NCBI GenBank assembly: GCA_944385475.1
Contig: CALWXJ010000029.1
Location: 1 to 56,526, forward strand
DNA: 56,526 nt
Origin: an uncultured Oscillospiraceae bacterium
GTDB lineage: Bacteria; Bacillota; Clostridia; Oscillospirales; Oscillospiraceae
Reading direction: 5' to 3'
The number at the start of each line of letters is the position of its first letter. Position 1 is the first letter of the stretch. Positions 15,600-24,461 of the stretch are shown here, piece after piece. Below the pieces are notes generated by a model that worked only from the letters and a program-made list of their open reading frames with translations, did no database searches and was not told the origin of the DNA. A program made the position numbers and the translations under genes.

Positions 15600-16766
15600 T
15601 TACCGGGCGTTGAAGTCGAATGCCACCTGGGCATAGAGCATGACGCTGTTGATCAGGGCATTCTCATCCACCTTATACTTGCCGGAGTGCTGGGGCCACA
15701 CGGCATCGCAGGCGGCGTTGCCCACGCCCATCAGAGCGATGGCGCCGGGCACCTTCTCCATAAAGAAGGCAAAATCCTCTCCTCCGGAGATCCGGTCGAT
15801 CCCCACGGGGGCCTCCTCACCCATCACCTTCTTGGCAGAGGCAATGGCCAGATCCGTCATAGCCTCGTCGTTGATGGTGGGGGGCACCAGCCGGATGTAT
15901 TCCATCTTGGCTTTGGCGCCGAAGGTGGCGGCGGTATTGTCCACCACCCGCTGCATCATTTCAGGGAGAGACTTTTGCAGCTCCCGGCTGAAAAAGCGGG
16001 TGGTGCCCTCCAGATGGGCATACTCCGCCACCACGTTCCAGCGGCTGCCGGCAGTCATGGTGCCCACAGTGATCACGGCGGGATCCCCGGGATCCGTATT
16101 ACGGCTGACCACAGTTTGGAGATTATTCACCATGGCGGCGGCGGTGACCACCGCGTCGATGCACTGATGGGGTGCGGAGCCGTGGCCCCCCTTGCCCTGG
16201 ATGTCAATGATGAACTGGTCGGCGGCGGCCATCCGGGGACCGGCGGCCAGGGCCACCTTGCCTGCGGGGATATCGGACCAGACATGGATGCCGAAGCACC
16301 CGTCCACACCATTTAGTGCGCCGTCTTCGATCATGCCCTTGGCGCCGGCGGCGATCTCTTCGGCAGGCTGGAAGGCCAGCACCACCGTGCCGCAAAGCTC
16401 CTCTTTCAGGTCGTTTAAGACCCGGGCGGCGGTGAGCAGCGTCGCGGTATGGCAGTCGTGTCCGCAGGCGTGCATCACGCCGGGATTCTCGCTGGCATAG
16501 GGCAACCCCGTCTCCTCCTGGACCGTCAGGGCATCCATGTCTCCCCGGAGCAGGATGGTCCTGCCGGGCTTGGCACCCTTGATGGTGGCCAGGACACCTG
16601 TCTCCAGGCCGCAGGGCCGCCAGGCAATGCCCATCTTGTCCAGCTCTTCCTTGATGCGCTTGCTGGTCTCATACTCCTTGCCGCTGGGCTCGGGATGAGC
16701 GTGGAAATGCCGACGCATCTCCATGAGGTAATCGCTGTATTTGGCTGCAGTTTCTTGGATATTCAA
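15600..16766 (-). CDS. M20-family metal-dependent amidohydrolase
   Basis: 388 residues of the M20D aminoacylase/hippurate hydrolase/IAA-amino-acid hydrolase group. Metal and catalytic motifs: RGDMDALTVQEETGLPY, MHACGHDCHTATLL, the FQPAEE glutamates, HGSAPH in the lid domain, and the C-terminal GGEDFAFF. It should hydrolyse N-acylated amino acids or small peptides in the cytoplasm. Start: TTG at 16766 behind AAAGGAG; the in-frame ATG at 16787 lies before the ribosome site. Last gene of a three-gene minus-strand unit that begins with another M20 enzyme and has a transporter between. Confidence 0.88.
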   Translation of the reverse strand: MNIQETAAKYSDYLMEMRRHFHAHPEPSGKEYETSKRIKEELDKMGIAWRPCGLETGVLATIKGAKPGRTILLRGDMDALTVQEETGLPYASENPGVMHACGHDCHTATLLTAARVLNDLKEELCGTVVLAFQPAEEIAAGAKGMIEDGALNGVDGCFGIHVWSDIPAGKVALAAGPRMAAADQFIIDIQGKGGHGSAPHQCIDAVVTAAAMVNNLQTVVSRNTDPGDPAVITVGTMTAGSRWNVVAEYAHLEGTTRFFSRELQKSLPEMMQRVVDNTAATFGAKAKMEYIRLVPPTINDEAMTDLAIASAKKVMGEEAPVGIDRISGGEDFAFFMEKVPGAIALMGVGNAACDAVWPQHSGKYKVDENALINSVMLYAQVAFDFNAR

Positions 16767-16812
16767 CGTAATTGATACTCCTTTCATCAGGCGCAGAAAA
16801 CGGGGCTCCCAC

Positions 16813-18021
16813 TCAGAACAAATTGGTGAAGAAGCCCGCAATGATCACAGAGGTGATGGTAACGGTGGTAAAGCCGCCCACGATCATGGCGGGGAACATC
16901 TCGCCCATGAGATAATCCTTCTCCTCCGGAGTCTGGGCCAGAGCGGAGCAGGTGGACTCGGTGATGATGGCATTGGGGGGGAAGCCGTACAGGGCCGTCA
17001 GTGCCGTAGCCATAGCCATGGGGAAAGAGATTTTCAGAATCTTGGCCACGATGAAGCACAAAATCGCCATGCCCAGCACGCCGATGATGATGAGCTCCAC
17101 CATGGGCAGGATGATATTGCCCAGCATCTCCGGGGTGCAGTCTTTCAGTCCGTCAAAGACATACATCATCAGGGCAAAGATCAAGATGCCATAGGAGTTG
17201 GCCTTGTTCAGGGAATTTTCGTCCAGGAAGCCGATGCTGGTGAAAATCACGCCCAGCACCAGGGCCCACACGGCGCCGCTGATGGTGCCGATGCCGGGGA
17301 ACTTGATGGTGCCCAGCATGGTGGCGAACCACCCAACCAGGGCCAGCTTGCCCAGGATCAAAATGGGGGAGTTCCACTTCTCGGGCACGGCGGGAATCAG
17401 CTTTTTCTTGGCGGAGGCGGACTCCAGCTTGCCGTTGACAGCGTCCACAGAGCCGGCAGCCTTGGCGCTGACCTTGCCGGAACGGTAGTCCCGCAGCAGC
17501 CGTCTGCCCTCAAACTGCAGGCACACAGCGGTGAGGGGATAGCCGGCAAAGCCCTGGACACAGTACATGGCGATGGCGAACACCGCCGCCTCCTGCAGTC
17601 CCGCGGCCTCTGCGGCGTCTTTCATGGTGGTGGCTGCCACAATACCGCCGGTCAGCGGGGGCAGACCTGCCACCACCAGCTCCCGGTCCATGATCATGGG
17701 GCAGATCACCAGGGCCAGAACGCACATGCCCAGAAGCCCCGCAAGACACACCACGATGATCTTCCACTGCTCCAGCAGCTGCCGCACACTGATTACAGTG
17801 CCCATATGGGTGATGAGCAGATAGATGCCGATGGTGCTGCCGAAGGGGATCAGCACAGAGTCACTCACCAGGTCGTGGGGCAGGATGGTCCAGTAGCCCA
17901 CCAAGGTGACGGCAGCGGTTACAAACACAGAGGGAATCCAGGCCTTGGTCAGCGTGGAGACCCAGTCGCCGATTAAAAACAGCAGGGCGCAGATCACAAA
18001 CGCAATTGCAAAGTTATACAT
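16813..18021 (-). CDS. Polytopic membrane protein, probable secondary transporter, family not recognised
   Basis: 402 residues, about 10-11 hydrophobic segments starting directly at the N-terminus (YNFAIAFVICALLFLIGDW). The two halves show related re-entrant-like glycine/proline segments: LPPLTGGIVAATTMKDAAEAAG near residue 130 and ALYGFPPNAIITESTCSAL near residue 350. A polar linker with many Lys/Glu lies near the middle (SGKVSAKAAGSVDAVNGK). I do not recognise the family with certainty; the inverted-half layout resembles ESS/GltS-type carriers. Its position between two M20 amidohydrolases suggests it carries their substrate or product, such as an acyl-amino acid or a small peptide. Confidence 0.6.
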   Translation of the reverse strand: MYNFAIAFVICALLFLIGDWVSTLTKAWIPSVFVTAAVTLVGYWTILPHDLVSDSVLIPFGSTIGIYLLITHMGTVISVRQLLEQWKIIVVCLAGLLGMCVLALVICPMIMDRELVVAGLPPLTGGIVAATTMKDAAEAAGLQEAAVFAIAMYCVQGFAGYPLTAVCLQFEGRRLLRDYRSGKVSAKAAGSVDAVNGKLESASAKKKLIPAVPEKWNSPILILGKLALVGWFATMLGTIKFPGIGTISGAVWALVLGVIFTSIGFLDENSLNKANSYGILIFALMMYVFDGLKDCTPEMLGNIILPMVELIIIGVLGMAILCFIVAKILKISFPMAMATALTALYGFPPNAIITESTCSALAQTPEEKDYLMGEMFPAMIVGGFTTVTITSVIIAGFFTNLF

Positions 18022-18071
18022 GTTCTCTCCTCTTCTTTATTGTTTTCTATTCAAAAACCGCGCCCACCCTC

Positions 18072-18103
18072 CACACGGCTCAGGCAGCCAGACAAGCCGT
18101 GTG
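18072..18103 (-). other. Stem-loop in the M20-transporter gap
   Basis: CACACGGCT - 14 bases - AGCCGTGTG, perfect 9-bp arms in the 115-base gap after the upstream M20 gene. On the minus strand a TTTTT follows 13 bases after the stem. Possible mRNA-stabilising stem or partial terminator. Confidence 0.45.
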
Positions 18104-18136
18104 CTCCCAGGGGACGGGGATTTGAATCTTGCATCC

Positions 18137-19327
18137 TCAGCGGTTGAGGTAGGTAATGGCGGCGTTGGCCATAGCCCGGATCCCATAGGGCATGGCCTCT
18201 TCCTTCAAAATGATCTTGGGGTTGTGCAGAGGATAGAGCTGGTCGCCTCCCTGCCCCCCGTAGAGCATGAAATAGGCGGAGGGCACACCGGTCATCTGCC
18301 CGAAATAGCTGAAGTCCTCGCTGAAGGGCATGGGGGCAGGCAACTCCACCACCGCCTCAGGGCCCAGCTCCTCCCGGACGGCGTCCCGCACAACGTCCAT
18401 CAGCTCCGGGTCGTTATATGTAGTGGGATAGCCCTCATAATGGTGGATGTGGACCGTGCAGCCGGAGATATCCTCCATCCCCTTAGCGATGTCAAACATC
18501 TGCTTGCGCATGACCTCTCTGGCAGAAGCGGTATAGGCCCGGGCAATGCCGCTGAACTTGGCTTCCCCGGGAATGACATTGGGGGCATCGCCGCTGTGAA
18601 TACTGCCGATGGACAAGATGGCGGTGTCCAGCGGATCCACCCGCCGGGCCACGATCTGCTGCATCAAAACGATCATCTGGCAAGCCACCAAGATGGGGTC
18701 CTGCGTGGTATGGGGCGCGGAGCCGTGGCCTCCCTGGCCGGTGACAGTGACGTCGTAGAGGTCCACCGATGTGGTCACCGGTCCGCTGCGCACGGCAATC
18801 TGCCCCACCCGCTGGGCGTCGGGCATCATATGCATGGCCAAAATGGCGTCTACCTTTGGGTTTTCCAGCACGCCTTTTTCCACCAGCTCCTTGGCTCCGC
18901 CAGGGAGGGTATCTTCACTGTGCTGGAAGATGAGCTTCACCGTGCCGGGGAACTTGTCCCGGTTTTGGCATAATACCTTGGCCACCCCCAGGAGCATGGA
19001 CGCATGCATATCGTGGCCGCAGGCGTGCATCATGCCCGGAATCTCGCTGGCAAAGGGCAGCCCCGACTCCTCCTGCACCGGCAACGCGTCAATGTCCGCC
19101 CGCAGGGCCACACACTTGCCTTCTCCGGCGCCGCCGTAAATCAGGCCCACCGTAGCCGTGGGGCAGGGTGTCTCGATCTTGTCCACCCCGTATTCTTTCA
19201 GCTTCTCCCGGATAATGCCGGCGGTGCGCACCTCTTTGCGTCCGATCTCCGGGTGGCGGTGAATGTCCCGCCGGATGGAGATGATCTCCTCCATGCAGGC
19301 CTCTACGGCCTTCTTTATATCTTCCAT
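18137..19327 (-). CDS. M20-family metal-dependent amidohydrolase
   Basis: 396 residues, M20D group: RRDIHRHPEIGRKEVRT, ALRADIDALPVQEESGLPFA, MHACGHDMHASMLLG, FQHSEDTLPGGAKELVE (the usual QPAEE is QHSED here), HGSAPHTTQDP and PFSEDFSYF. It should deacylate N-acyl amino acids or similar amides. The changed QxxEE segment keeps one acidic residue after the Glu, so activity is expected but specificity may differ from the downstream M20 enzyme. The ATG at 19327 has GGGAGG 5 bases upstream. First gene of the unit, with a clear promoter upstream. Confidence 0.88.
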   Translation of the reverse strand: MEDIKKAVEACMEEIISIRRDIHRHPEIGRKEVRTAGIIREKLKEYGVDKIETPCPTATVGLIYGGAGEGKCVALRADIDALPVQEESGLPFASEIPGMMHACGHDMHASMLLGVAKVLCQNRDKFPGTVKLIFQHSEDTLPGGAKELVEKGVLENPKVDAILAMHMMPDAQRVGQIAVRSGPVTTSVDLYDVTVTGQGGHGSAPHTTQDPILVACQMIVLMQQIVARRVDPLDTAILSIGSIHSGDAPNVIPGEAKFSGIARAYTASAREVMRKQMFDIAKGMEDISGCTVHIHHYEGYPTTYNDPELMDVVRDAVREELGPEAVVELPAPMPFSEDFSYFGQMTGVPSAYFMLYGGQGGDQLYPLHNPKIILKEEAMPYGIRAMANAAITYLNR

Positions 19328-19420
19328 AACTGCCTCCCAATTGTTTCTCCGGCGCCGGCGGGGTCCCTGCCCCCCGCTCCCGGCGTCGTCTGGGCTCTGT
19401 CCTATGGGGTTGCTGTGAGT

Positions 19421-19449
19421 ATTATAGTAGAAACCTTCCCCCGGTTCAA
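19421..19449 (-). promoter_or_regulatory. Promoter of the M20-transporter-M20 unit
   Basis: TTGAAC (19444-19449), 17-base spacer, perfect TATAAT (19421-19426) on the minus strand, with about 90 bases of leader. Confidence 0.75.
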
Positions 19450-19546
19450 GGGATTTTCCTCGGCGATTTACACAAGCTCTTTCCCCATTTTTCAATTTTT
19501 TTCGCTGTGCCGTTAAATATTTAAAGTGAAAAAGACTCCCGGCATT

Positions 19547-20464
19547 TCAGCAGCACCCGCCGTCCAAAAAACGGCAGGCAGCCATGGCGGCCGCGGCGCC
19601 GTCCCCCACAGCGGTGGTGAGCTGGCGGACGGTCTTTTTCCGGCAGTCCCCGGCGGCAAATACCCCCGGAATGTCCGTGGCGGTATCCTCCCCCGCCAGG
19701 AAATACCCTGCCTCGTCCATGGCCACCCGACCAGCAAAGGCCCCGCTGTGGGGCACCTGACCCACGGCCACAAACAATCCCTCTGCCATCAGCACCCGGG
19801 AGGGGCCGCCCTTTACATCCCGCAGCTCCAGGCCCGTCAGCACGCCGTCCTGCTGACGCAGGGCCTCCACGGTGTGGTTGGTGAGGATCTCCACATTGCT
19901 TTGCTGGCGCAGCTGCTGCAAAAGCCGCTGCTCTCCCCGGAACTGTTCCCGCCGGTGGATCAAGGTGACCTTGGCGCAGATGGGTGCCAGGAACAGTGCC
20001 TCCTGCAGTGCGGTGTCTCCTCCCCCTACCACCGCCGTGTCCCGGCCGCGGTAAAAGGCCCCGTCGCATACGGCGCAGTAGGAGACCCCGGCACCGATCA
20101 GATCCTCTTCCCCGGGAAGTCCCAAGCGGCGATGGCTGACACCGGTGGCCAGCACCAAAGACCGCCCCCGGCGTTCTCCGCCGCTGGTGCGCAGGCAAAA
20201 CGGCGACTCACCGGGCAACAGTGCCTCTGCTGTCTCCGGCAGGATCTCTACCTCCAGATCCCGGACCTGCTGTTCCAGCCGGGCGGCAAATTCCGCCCCC
20301 GCCATACCGGGCAGGCCGGGGTAATTCTCCACCCGGGGAGCATAGACGATCTGCCCGCCGGGGGTGTCCTGCTCCAACACGGCCACACGCTTTCCAGCCC
20401 GGGCGGCATACAGTGCCGCCGTCAATCCCGCGGGGCCGCCGCCTACTACCAAAATATCGTACAT
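19547..20464 (-). CDS. trxB: Thioredoxin reductase-family flavoprotein
   Basis: 305 residues. FAD-binding GGGPAGLTAALYAARAG at the N-terminus, redox pair CAVC in GVSYCAVCDGAFYRG, second nucleotide site VVGGGDTALQEALFL with HRRxxFR (LIHRREQFRGEQ), and the late FAD motif GVFAAGDCRKKTVRQL. It transfers electrons from NAD(P)H to a redoxin. The C-terminus ends in -GGCC, an extra cysteine pair that typical TrxB lacks. Start at 20464 for AGAGGAG upstream. It follows nrdD by 75 bases with a hairpin between, which fits reduction of the redoxin domain fused to NrdD. Confidence 0.92.
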   Translation of the reverse strand: MYDILVVGGGPAGLTAALYAARAGKRVAVLEQDTPGGQIVYAPRVENYPGLPGMAGAEFAARLEQQVRDLEVEILPETAEALLPGESPFCLRTSGGERRGRSLVLATGVSHRRLGLPGEEDLIGAGVSYCAVCDGAFYRGRDTAVVGGGDTALQEALFLAPICAKVTLIHRREQFRGEQRLLQQLRQQSNVEILTNHTVEALRQQDGVLTGLELRDVKGGPSRVLMAEGLFVAVGQVPHSGAFAGRVAMDEAGYFLAGEDTATDIPGVFAAGDCRKKTVRQLTTAVGDGAAAAMAACRFLDGGCC

Positions 20465-20487
20465 CGTCTTTCTCCTCTCTGGCGGAA

Positions 20488-20514
20488 AAGCGGCCCCGAG
20501 GATCGGGGCCGCTT
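20488..20514 (-). terminator. Hairpin between nrdD and trxB
   Basis: Perfect 12-bp stem AAGCGGCCCCGA / TCGGGGCCGCTT with a 3-base loop, followed on the minus strand by TTCC after CTTTT. It probably gives partial termination before trxB. Confidence 0.65.
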
Positions 20515-20539
20515 CCATTTTCATTGGGTCTTTCCGCGT

Positions 20540-22927
20540 TTATCCTACGTTGGAAGCGCCATGGGCCTGGATATAGGCCCGCACCGCCCCAAGGCCCACA
20601 GCCTTAAAGCCATCCCTGGCGCCCTCTTCCGCCAGGGTGGGTGCCTGGCGCACGCCATAGCGGGCGGCGGTTTCCGGCTCCTCCTCCGCCAGGACCTTGC
20701 GGTAGGGGATCCCCGCCTGCTGCAGCAGGCTCTCCGCCTGGCGGCAGTTGGGGCAGGTCCGGGTGGCAAAGAGCAGCAGCTGGCCCCTGGGGGCGGAAAT
20801 ATCTTCGGCGCAGGCCGTCACCGTGCTGCCGGCGGCGCCGGCGCGGCGCAGGTGGGAGTGGCTGATATCATACACCTTGCGGTCTTTAAACTCCTGTGCC
20901 TTGCCGTCGTTCCAGTTCTGCACCGGGCGGTAGTAGCCGGTGATGCGGCTGTACACCTCAGCGGGCTTGCCGCAGATGGGGCAGGTGAACTGCTCTCCGG
21001 CGAGATAGCCGTGGTCGGCGCACACGGAATAGGTGGGAGACAAGGTATAATAGGGCAGCTTGTAATTTTCCGCGATCTTGCGCACCAGGCCTGCCGCCGC
21101 CTTCCAGTCCGGCAGCTTCTCTCCCAAAAAGGCGTGGAACACCGTTCCGGAGGTGTAAAGGGTCTGAAGCTCATCCTGGATGTCCAGGGCGGAGAAAATG
21201 TCCTCAGTATAGCCCACAGGCAGGTGGGAGGAGTTGGTGTAATACGGCGTGCCGTTTTCGTTGGCAGTGATGATGTCGGGGAACTCCTCCTTGTCGTGCT
21301 TGGCGAAGCGGTATGTAGTGGACTCGGCGGGAGTGGCCTCCAGGTTGTAGAGGTCGCCGTACTCCTCCTGATAGTCGGACAGGCGCTCACGCATATGGTT
21401 TAGAACATCCCTGGCAAACTTCTGGGTCTGGGGATGGGTGAGATCTGCCCGCAGCCATTTGGCGTTGAGCCCCACCTCGTTCATGCCGATGAGGCCGATG
21501 GTGGAGAAGTGGTTGGCAAAGGTGCCCAGATACCGCTTGGTATAGGGGTAGAGCCCGGCGTCCAAAAGCTTGGTGATGACGGTGCGCTTGGTCTTCAGGC
21601 TCCGGGCGGCGATGTCCATAAGCTTGTCCAGCCGCTGGTAAAAGTCCGCCTCATCCTTGGCAAGATACGCGATCCGGGGCAAGTTGATGGTGACCACGCC
21701 CACGGAGCCCGTAGACTCGCCGGAGCCGAAGAATCCGCCGGACTTTTTCCGCAGCTCCCGCAGATCCAGGCGCAGCCGGCAGCACATGCTGCGCACGTCG
21801 GAGGGCTCCATATCGGAGTTGATATAGTTGGAAAAATAGGGGGTGCCGTACTTGGCGGTCATCTCGAAGAGGAGGCGGTTGTTCTCCGTCTCGGACCAGT
21901 CAAAGTCCCGGGTGATGGAGTAAGTGGGAATGGGATACTGGAAGCCCCGGCCGTTGGCGTCGCCCTCAATCATGATCTCGATGAAGGCCTTGTTCACCAT
22001 ATCCATCTCTTTTTTGCAGTCCCCATAGGTGAAGGGCTGCTCCTTGCCCCCCACGATGGCAGGGAGGTTCTCCAGGTCCTTGGGCACGGTCCAGTCCAGG
22101 GTGATGTTGGAGAAGGGAGCCTGGGTGCCCCAGCGGCTGGGGGTGTTCACCCCATAGACAAAGGACTGGATGCACTGCTTGACCACTTTTTGGTTCAAAT
22201 TGTCCTTTTTTACAAAGGGCGCCAGATAGGTGTCGAAGGAGGAGAAGGCCTGTGCCCCCGCCCACTCGTTTTGCATGATGCCCAGGAAGTTCACCATCTG
22301 GTTGCACAGCGTGGAAAGATGGCTGGCAGGAGAAGAGGTGATCTTGCCGGGAATCCCCCCCAGTCCCTCCTGGATGAGCTGCTTGAGGCTCCACCCGGCG
22401 CAGTAGCCGGTGAGCATGGAGAGGTCGTGGAGGTGGATCTCCGCGTTGCGGTGGGCCTGGGCCACCTCCTGGTCATAGATCTCGCTGAGCCAGTAGTTGG
22501 CGGTGATGGCGCCGGAGTTGGAGAGGATGAGCCCTCCCACGGAGTAGGTGACGGTGGAGTTCTCCTTCACCCGCCAGTCATTGATCTGAAGATAGTCGTC
22601 CACCAGATCTTTGTAGTTGAGCAGCGTGGAGCCCACGTTGCGCACTTTCTCCCGCTGCTTGCGATAGAGGATATAGGCCTTGGCCACATCGGCATAGCCC
22701 GCCTCAGAGAGCACCTTCTCCACGCTGTCTTGAATGTCTTCCACGTTGATCAGACCGTCCTTCACCTTGGAGGCGAAGTCCGCTGTCACCCGCAGCGCCA
22801 GCATGTCGATCACACTGGGATGAGACTCCTTTTCCATGGCGTCAAAGGCCTTGGTGATGGCGGCGCTGATCTTGGAAATATTGAATTCGGCGATGGTGCC
22901 GTCCCGTTTTGTCACCTGATACATCAT
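20540..22927 (-). CDS. nrdD: Anaerobic (class III) ribonucleoside-triphosphate reductase with fused redoxin domain
   Basis: 795 residues. An N-terminal ATP-cone (VTKRDGTIAEFNISKISAAI) is followed by the ten-stranded reductase barrel. The zinc site is in SVCADHGYLAGEQFTCPICG and the glycyl radical is Gly664 in SRITGYYRPVQNWNDGK. From about residue 701 an extra domain follows: a hydrophobic strand, TRTCPNCRQAESLLQQAGIP (CPNC at 725-728), and a cis-proline loop QAPT. This is a glutaredoxin/thioredoxin-like fold. It reduces NTPs to dNTPs. The built-in redoxin and adjacent trxB suggest that NADPH-derived thiol electrons, not formate, are the reductant. It has its own promoter after nrdG. Confidence 0.93.
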   Translation of the reverse strand: MMYQVTKRDGTIAEFNISKISAAITKAFDAMEKESHPSVIDMLALRVTADFASKVKDGLINVEDIQDSVEKVLSEAGYADVAKAYILYRKQREKVRNVGSTLLNYKDLVDDYLQINDWRVKENSTVTYSVGGLILSNSGAITANYWLSEIYDQEVAQAHRNAEIHLHDLSMLTGYCAGWSLKQLIQEGLGGIPGKITSSPASHLSTLCNQMVNFLGIMQNEWAGAQAFSSFDTYLAPFVKKDNLNQKVVKQCIQSFVYGVNTPSRWGTQAPFSNITLDWTVPKDLENLPAIVGGKEQPFTYGDCKKEMDMVNKAFIEIMIEGDANGRGFQYPIPTYSITRDFDWSETENNRLLFEMTAKYGTPYFSNYINSDMEPSDVRSMCCRLRLDLRELRKKSGGFFGSGESTGSVGVVTINLPRIAYLAKDEADFYQRLDKLMDIAARSLKTKRTVITKLLDAGLYPYTKRYLGTFANHFSTIGLIGMNEVGLNAKWLRADLTHPQTQKFARDVLNHMRERLSDYQEEYGDLYNLEATPAESTTYRFAKHDKEEFPDIITANENGTPYYTNSSHLPVGYTEDIFSALDIQDELQTLYTSGTVFHAFLGEKLPDWKAAAGLVRKIAENYKLPYYTLSPTYSVCADHGYLAGEQFTCPICGKPAEVYSRITGYYRPVQNWNDGKAQEFKDRKVYDISHSHLRRAGAAGSTVTACAEDISAPRGQLLLFATRTCPNCRQAESLLQQAGIPYRKVLAEEEPETAARYGVRQAPTLAEEGARDGFKAVGLGAVRAYIQAHGASNVG

Positions 22928-22998
22928 GTTTCCCCCTCTTTTGGAACTGGGCCTCCGCCATATCCGCCCCTGGGTGCCGGAGGACCCGCAGTACCCAC

Positions 22999-23027
22999 AC
23001 TATACCACAGAAGCGGCCATTCGTCAA
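22999..23027 (-). promoter_or_regulatory. Promoter of nrdD
   Basis: TTGACG (23022-23027), 17-base spacer, TATAGT (22999-23004) on the minus strand, about 75 bases before the start codon. nrdG lies upstream, so nrdD can be expressed on its own. Confidence 0.65.
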
Positions 23028-23081
23028 TATATGGAATTGTTATAGGTGCTCTTCCACTATATCTTGTTGTCTTATGGCTCC

Positions 23082-23777
23082 TCACGCCCCCCGGAGGGAA
23101 ACCTCCCCCACATATTGTGAGGCGATGCGGACGAAGCGCTGCAGCTGGGCGGCGTCCGGCGGGCAAAGGCCCGGACACAGCACGCTCTCCCGGTCCACAA
23201 AAGGCTGGATGAAATACCGCCGGGCCCCCTGGATCCACGCCCCGATGCCCCGGATAGCCGCCTCATCGTGGAGCTGCGCCACCACAGTGGTGCGGAATTC
23301 ATAGTCCACGGTACCCTGGAGCAAAAACGCCACGCTCTGACGGATGGGGCCCAAGTCCATGGCCGCCAGTCCCGCCGTCTCGGCATAGCGCTCCGGACAG
23401 TTCTTCACGTCCATGGCCACATAGTCCACCACCCCCGCCTCCACCATCTCCCGCAGGCGCTGGGGATGGCTGCCGTTGGTGTCCACCTTTACCAAAAAGC
23501 CCAAATCCTTGATTTGCCGGGCCAGCTGGGGAAGCTCCGGCCGCAGCAGCGGTTCCCCTCCCGTGAGGCACACCCCGTCTAAAAGGCCCCGGCGTTTTTT
23601 CAAAAAGGCCAGCAGCCCCTCCTGGTCCATCACTGCCGGTACGGTGCCCTCCACCAGATCCCGGTTGTGGCAGAAGGGGCAGCGGAAATCGCAGCCGCTG
23701 AAAAATACGGTGCAGGCCACCGCCCCGGGATAGTCCAGCAGCGTCAGTTTTTGAAGGCCGTGAATCTCCATCCCCAT
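23082..23777 (-). CDS. nrdG: Anaerobic ribonucleotide reductase activase (radical SAM)
   Basis: 231 residues. The radical-SAM cluster motif is CDFRCPFC in TVFFSGCDFRCPFCHNRDLV, the SAM-binding GGE is CLTGGEPLLRPEL, and DTNGSHPQRL and VDYVAMDVKN follow. It is longer than E. coli NrdG and matches the second NrdG type (about 190-230 residues). It generates the glycyl radical on NrdD using SAM and an electron from flavodoxin or ferredoxin. Start at 23777 with AGAGGAG 7 bases upstream; the next ATG six bases on is an alternative. It lies directly upstream of nrdD on the same strand. Confidence 0.9.
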   Translation of the reverse strand: MGMEIHGLQKLTLLDYPGAVACTVFFSGCDFRCPFCHNRDLVEGTVPAVMDQEGLLAFLKKRRGLLDGVCLTGGEPLLRPELPQLARQIKDLGFLVKVDTNGSHPQRLREMVEAGVVDYVAMDVKNCPERYAETAGLAAMDLGPIRQSVAFLLQGTVDYEFRTTVVAQLHDEAAIRGIGAWIQGARRYFIQPFVDRESVLCPGLCPPDAAQLQRFVRIASQYVGEVSLRGA

Positions 23778-23902
23778 GTCCTCGCTCCTCTCCTTGATCG
23801 GTTTTTTCATTGTAGCCCCTCCCCCCTGCCAGTGTCAACCGCCTCTCCCCTGCCGGAAGCCGGGGGGAAAGGACGGGGGCGGCAGCTTTCCCTGCGCCCC
23901 TT

Positions 23903-23947
23903 ATGAAAACCCCGCCGGGATGCTCTGCATCCCGGCGGGGTTTTCAT
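23903..23947. terminator. Strong bidirectional terminator
   Basis: A perfect 21-bp inverted repeat (arms 23903-23923 and 23927-23947) around a 3-base loop. It carries A-rich and T-rich ends on both strands. Confidence 0.9.
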
Positions 23948-23975
23948 GAAGATGGCAGGGGTCCACTGTCGGGGA

Positions 23976-24004
23976 AAAAACAGCGCGGCGAGAAATCGCC
24001 GCGC
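23976..24004 (-). terminator. Terminator of the pyr operon
   Basis: Stem GCGCGGCG / CGCCGCGC with a 6-base loop. On the minus strand it is followed after TG by TTTTTT. It lies 23 bases after the pyrI stop. Confidence 0.9.
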
Positions 24005-24026
24005 CGTCCGTAAAAACAAGGAGACG

Positions 24027-24461
24027 TCACTCCCCGCCCTCTCCCCGGGGGGCTTCGCTTTCGCAATAGATGCAGCGGTAGATCTTCTTTGCCCGGTCTG
24101 TCAGGCGGAACTCCTGCACCAGCTCCTGCTCCGTGGAGGTGATGCAGCGGGGGTTTTTACAGCGGATGATGCCGGTGACCCGCTCCGGAAGGGACAGGTG
24201 CTCCCGCTTGGCCAGGGCCCCGTCCCGGATGATGTTGACAGTGATGCCCGGGTCGATATAGCCCAGCACGTCAAAGTCCAGATCGATCACCTGGCCGATC
24301 TTGATGATATCCTTCTTGCCCTTTTTCACGCTGTCGGCGTTTTTGATCATGGCCACGGTGCAGTCCAGCTCCCCCAGGCCCAGGATGTTGTAGATCTCCA
24401 TCCCCCGCCCGGCGGTGATGTGATCCAGCACGATGCCGTCTTTGATCTGTCCGATGATCAT
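24027..24461 (-). CDS. pyrI: Aspartate carbamoyltransferase regulatory chain
   Basis: 144 residues. The allosteric nucleotide domain starts [20 protein letters not shown], and the zinc domain holds the four ligands as CKNPRC and CIYC ([26 protein letters not shown]). It binds CTP/ATP and holds catalytic PyrB trimers in the dodecameric enzyme. Its start overlaps the pyrB stop as ATGA. Last gene of the pyr operon, followed by a strong terminator. Feedback control by nucleotides is therefore built into the protein complex. Confidence 0.95.
   Translation of the reverse strand: MIIGQIKDGIVLDHITAGRGMEIYNILGLGELDCTVAMIKNADSVKKGKKDIIKIGQVIDLDFDVLGYIDPGITVNIIRDGALAKREHLSLPERVTGIIRCKNPRCITSTEQELVQEFRLTDRAKKIYRCIYCESEAPRGEGGE

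Noticed and set aside
18374-18973. Plus-strand frames across the M20 genes
   Set aside because: Antisense shadows of clearly functional M20 genes.
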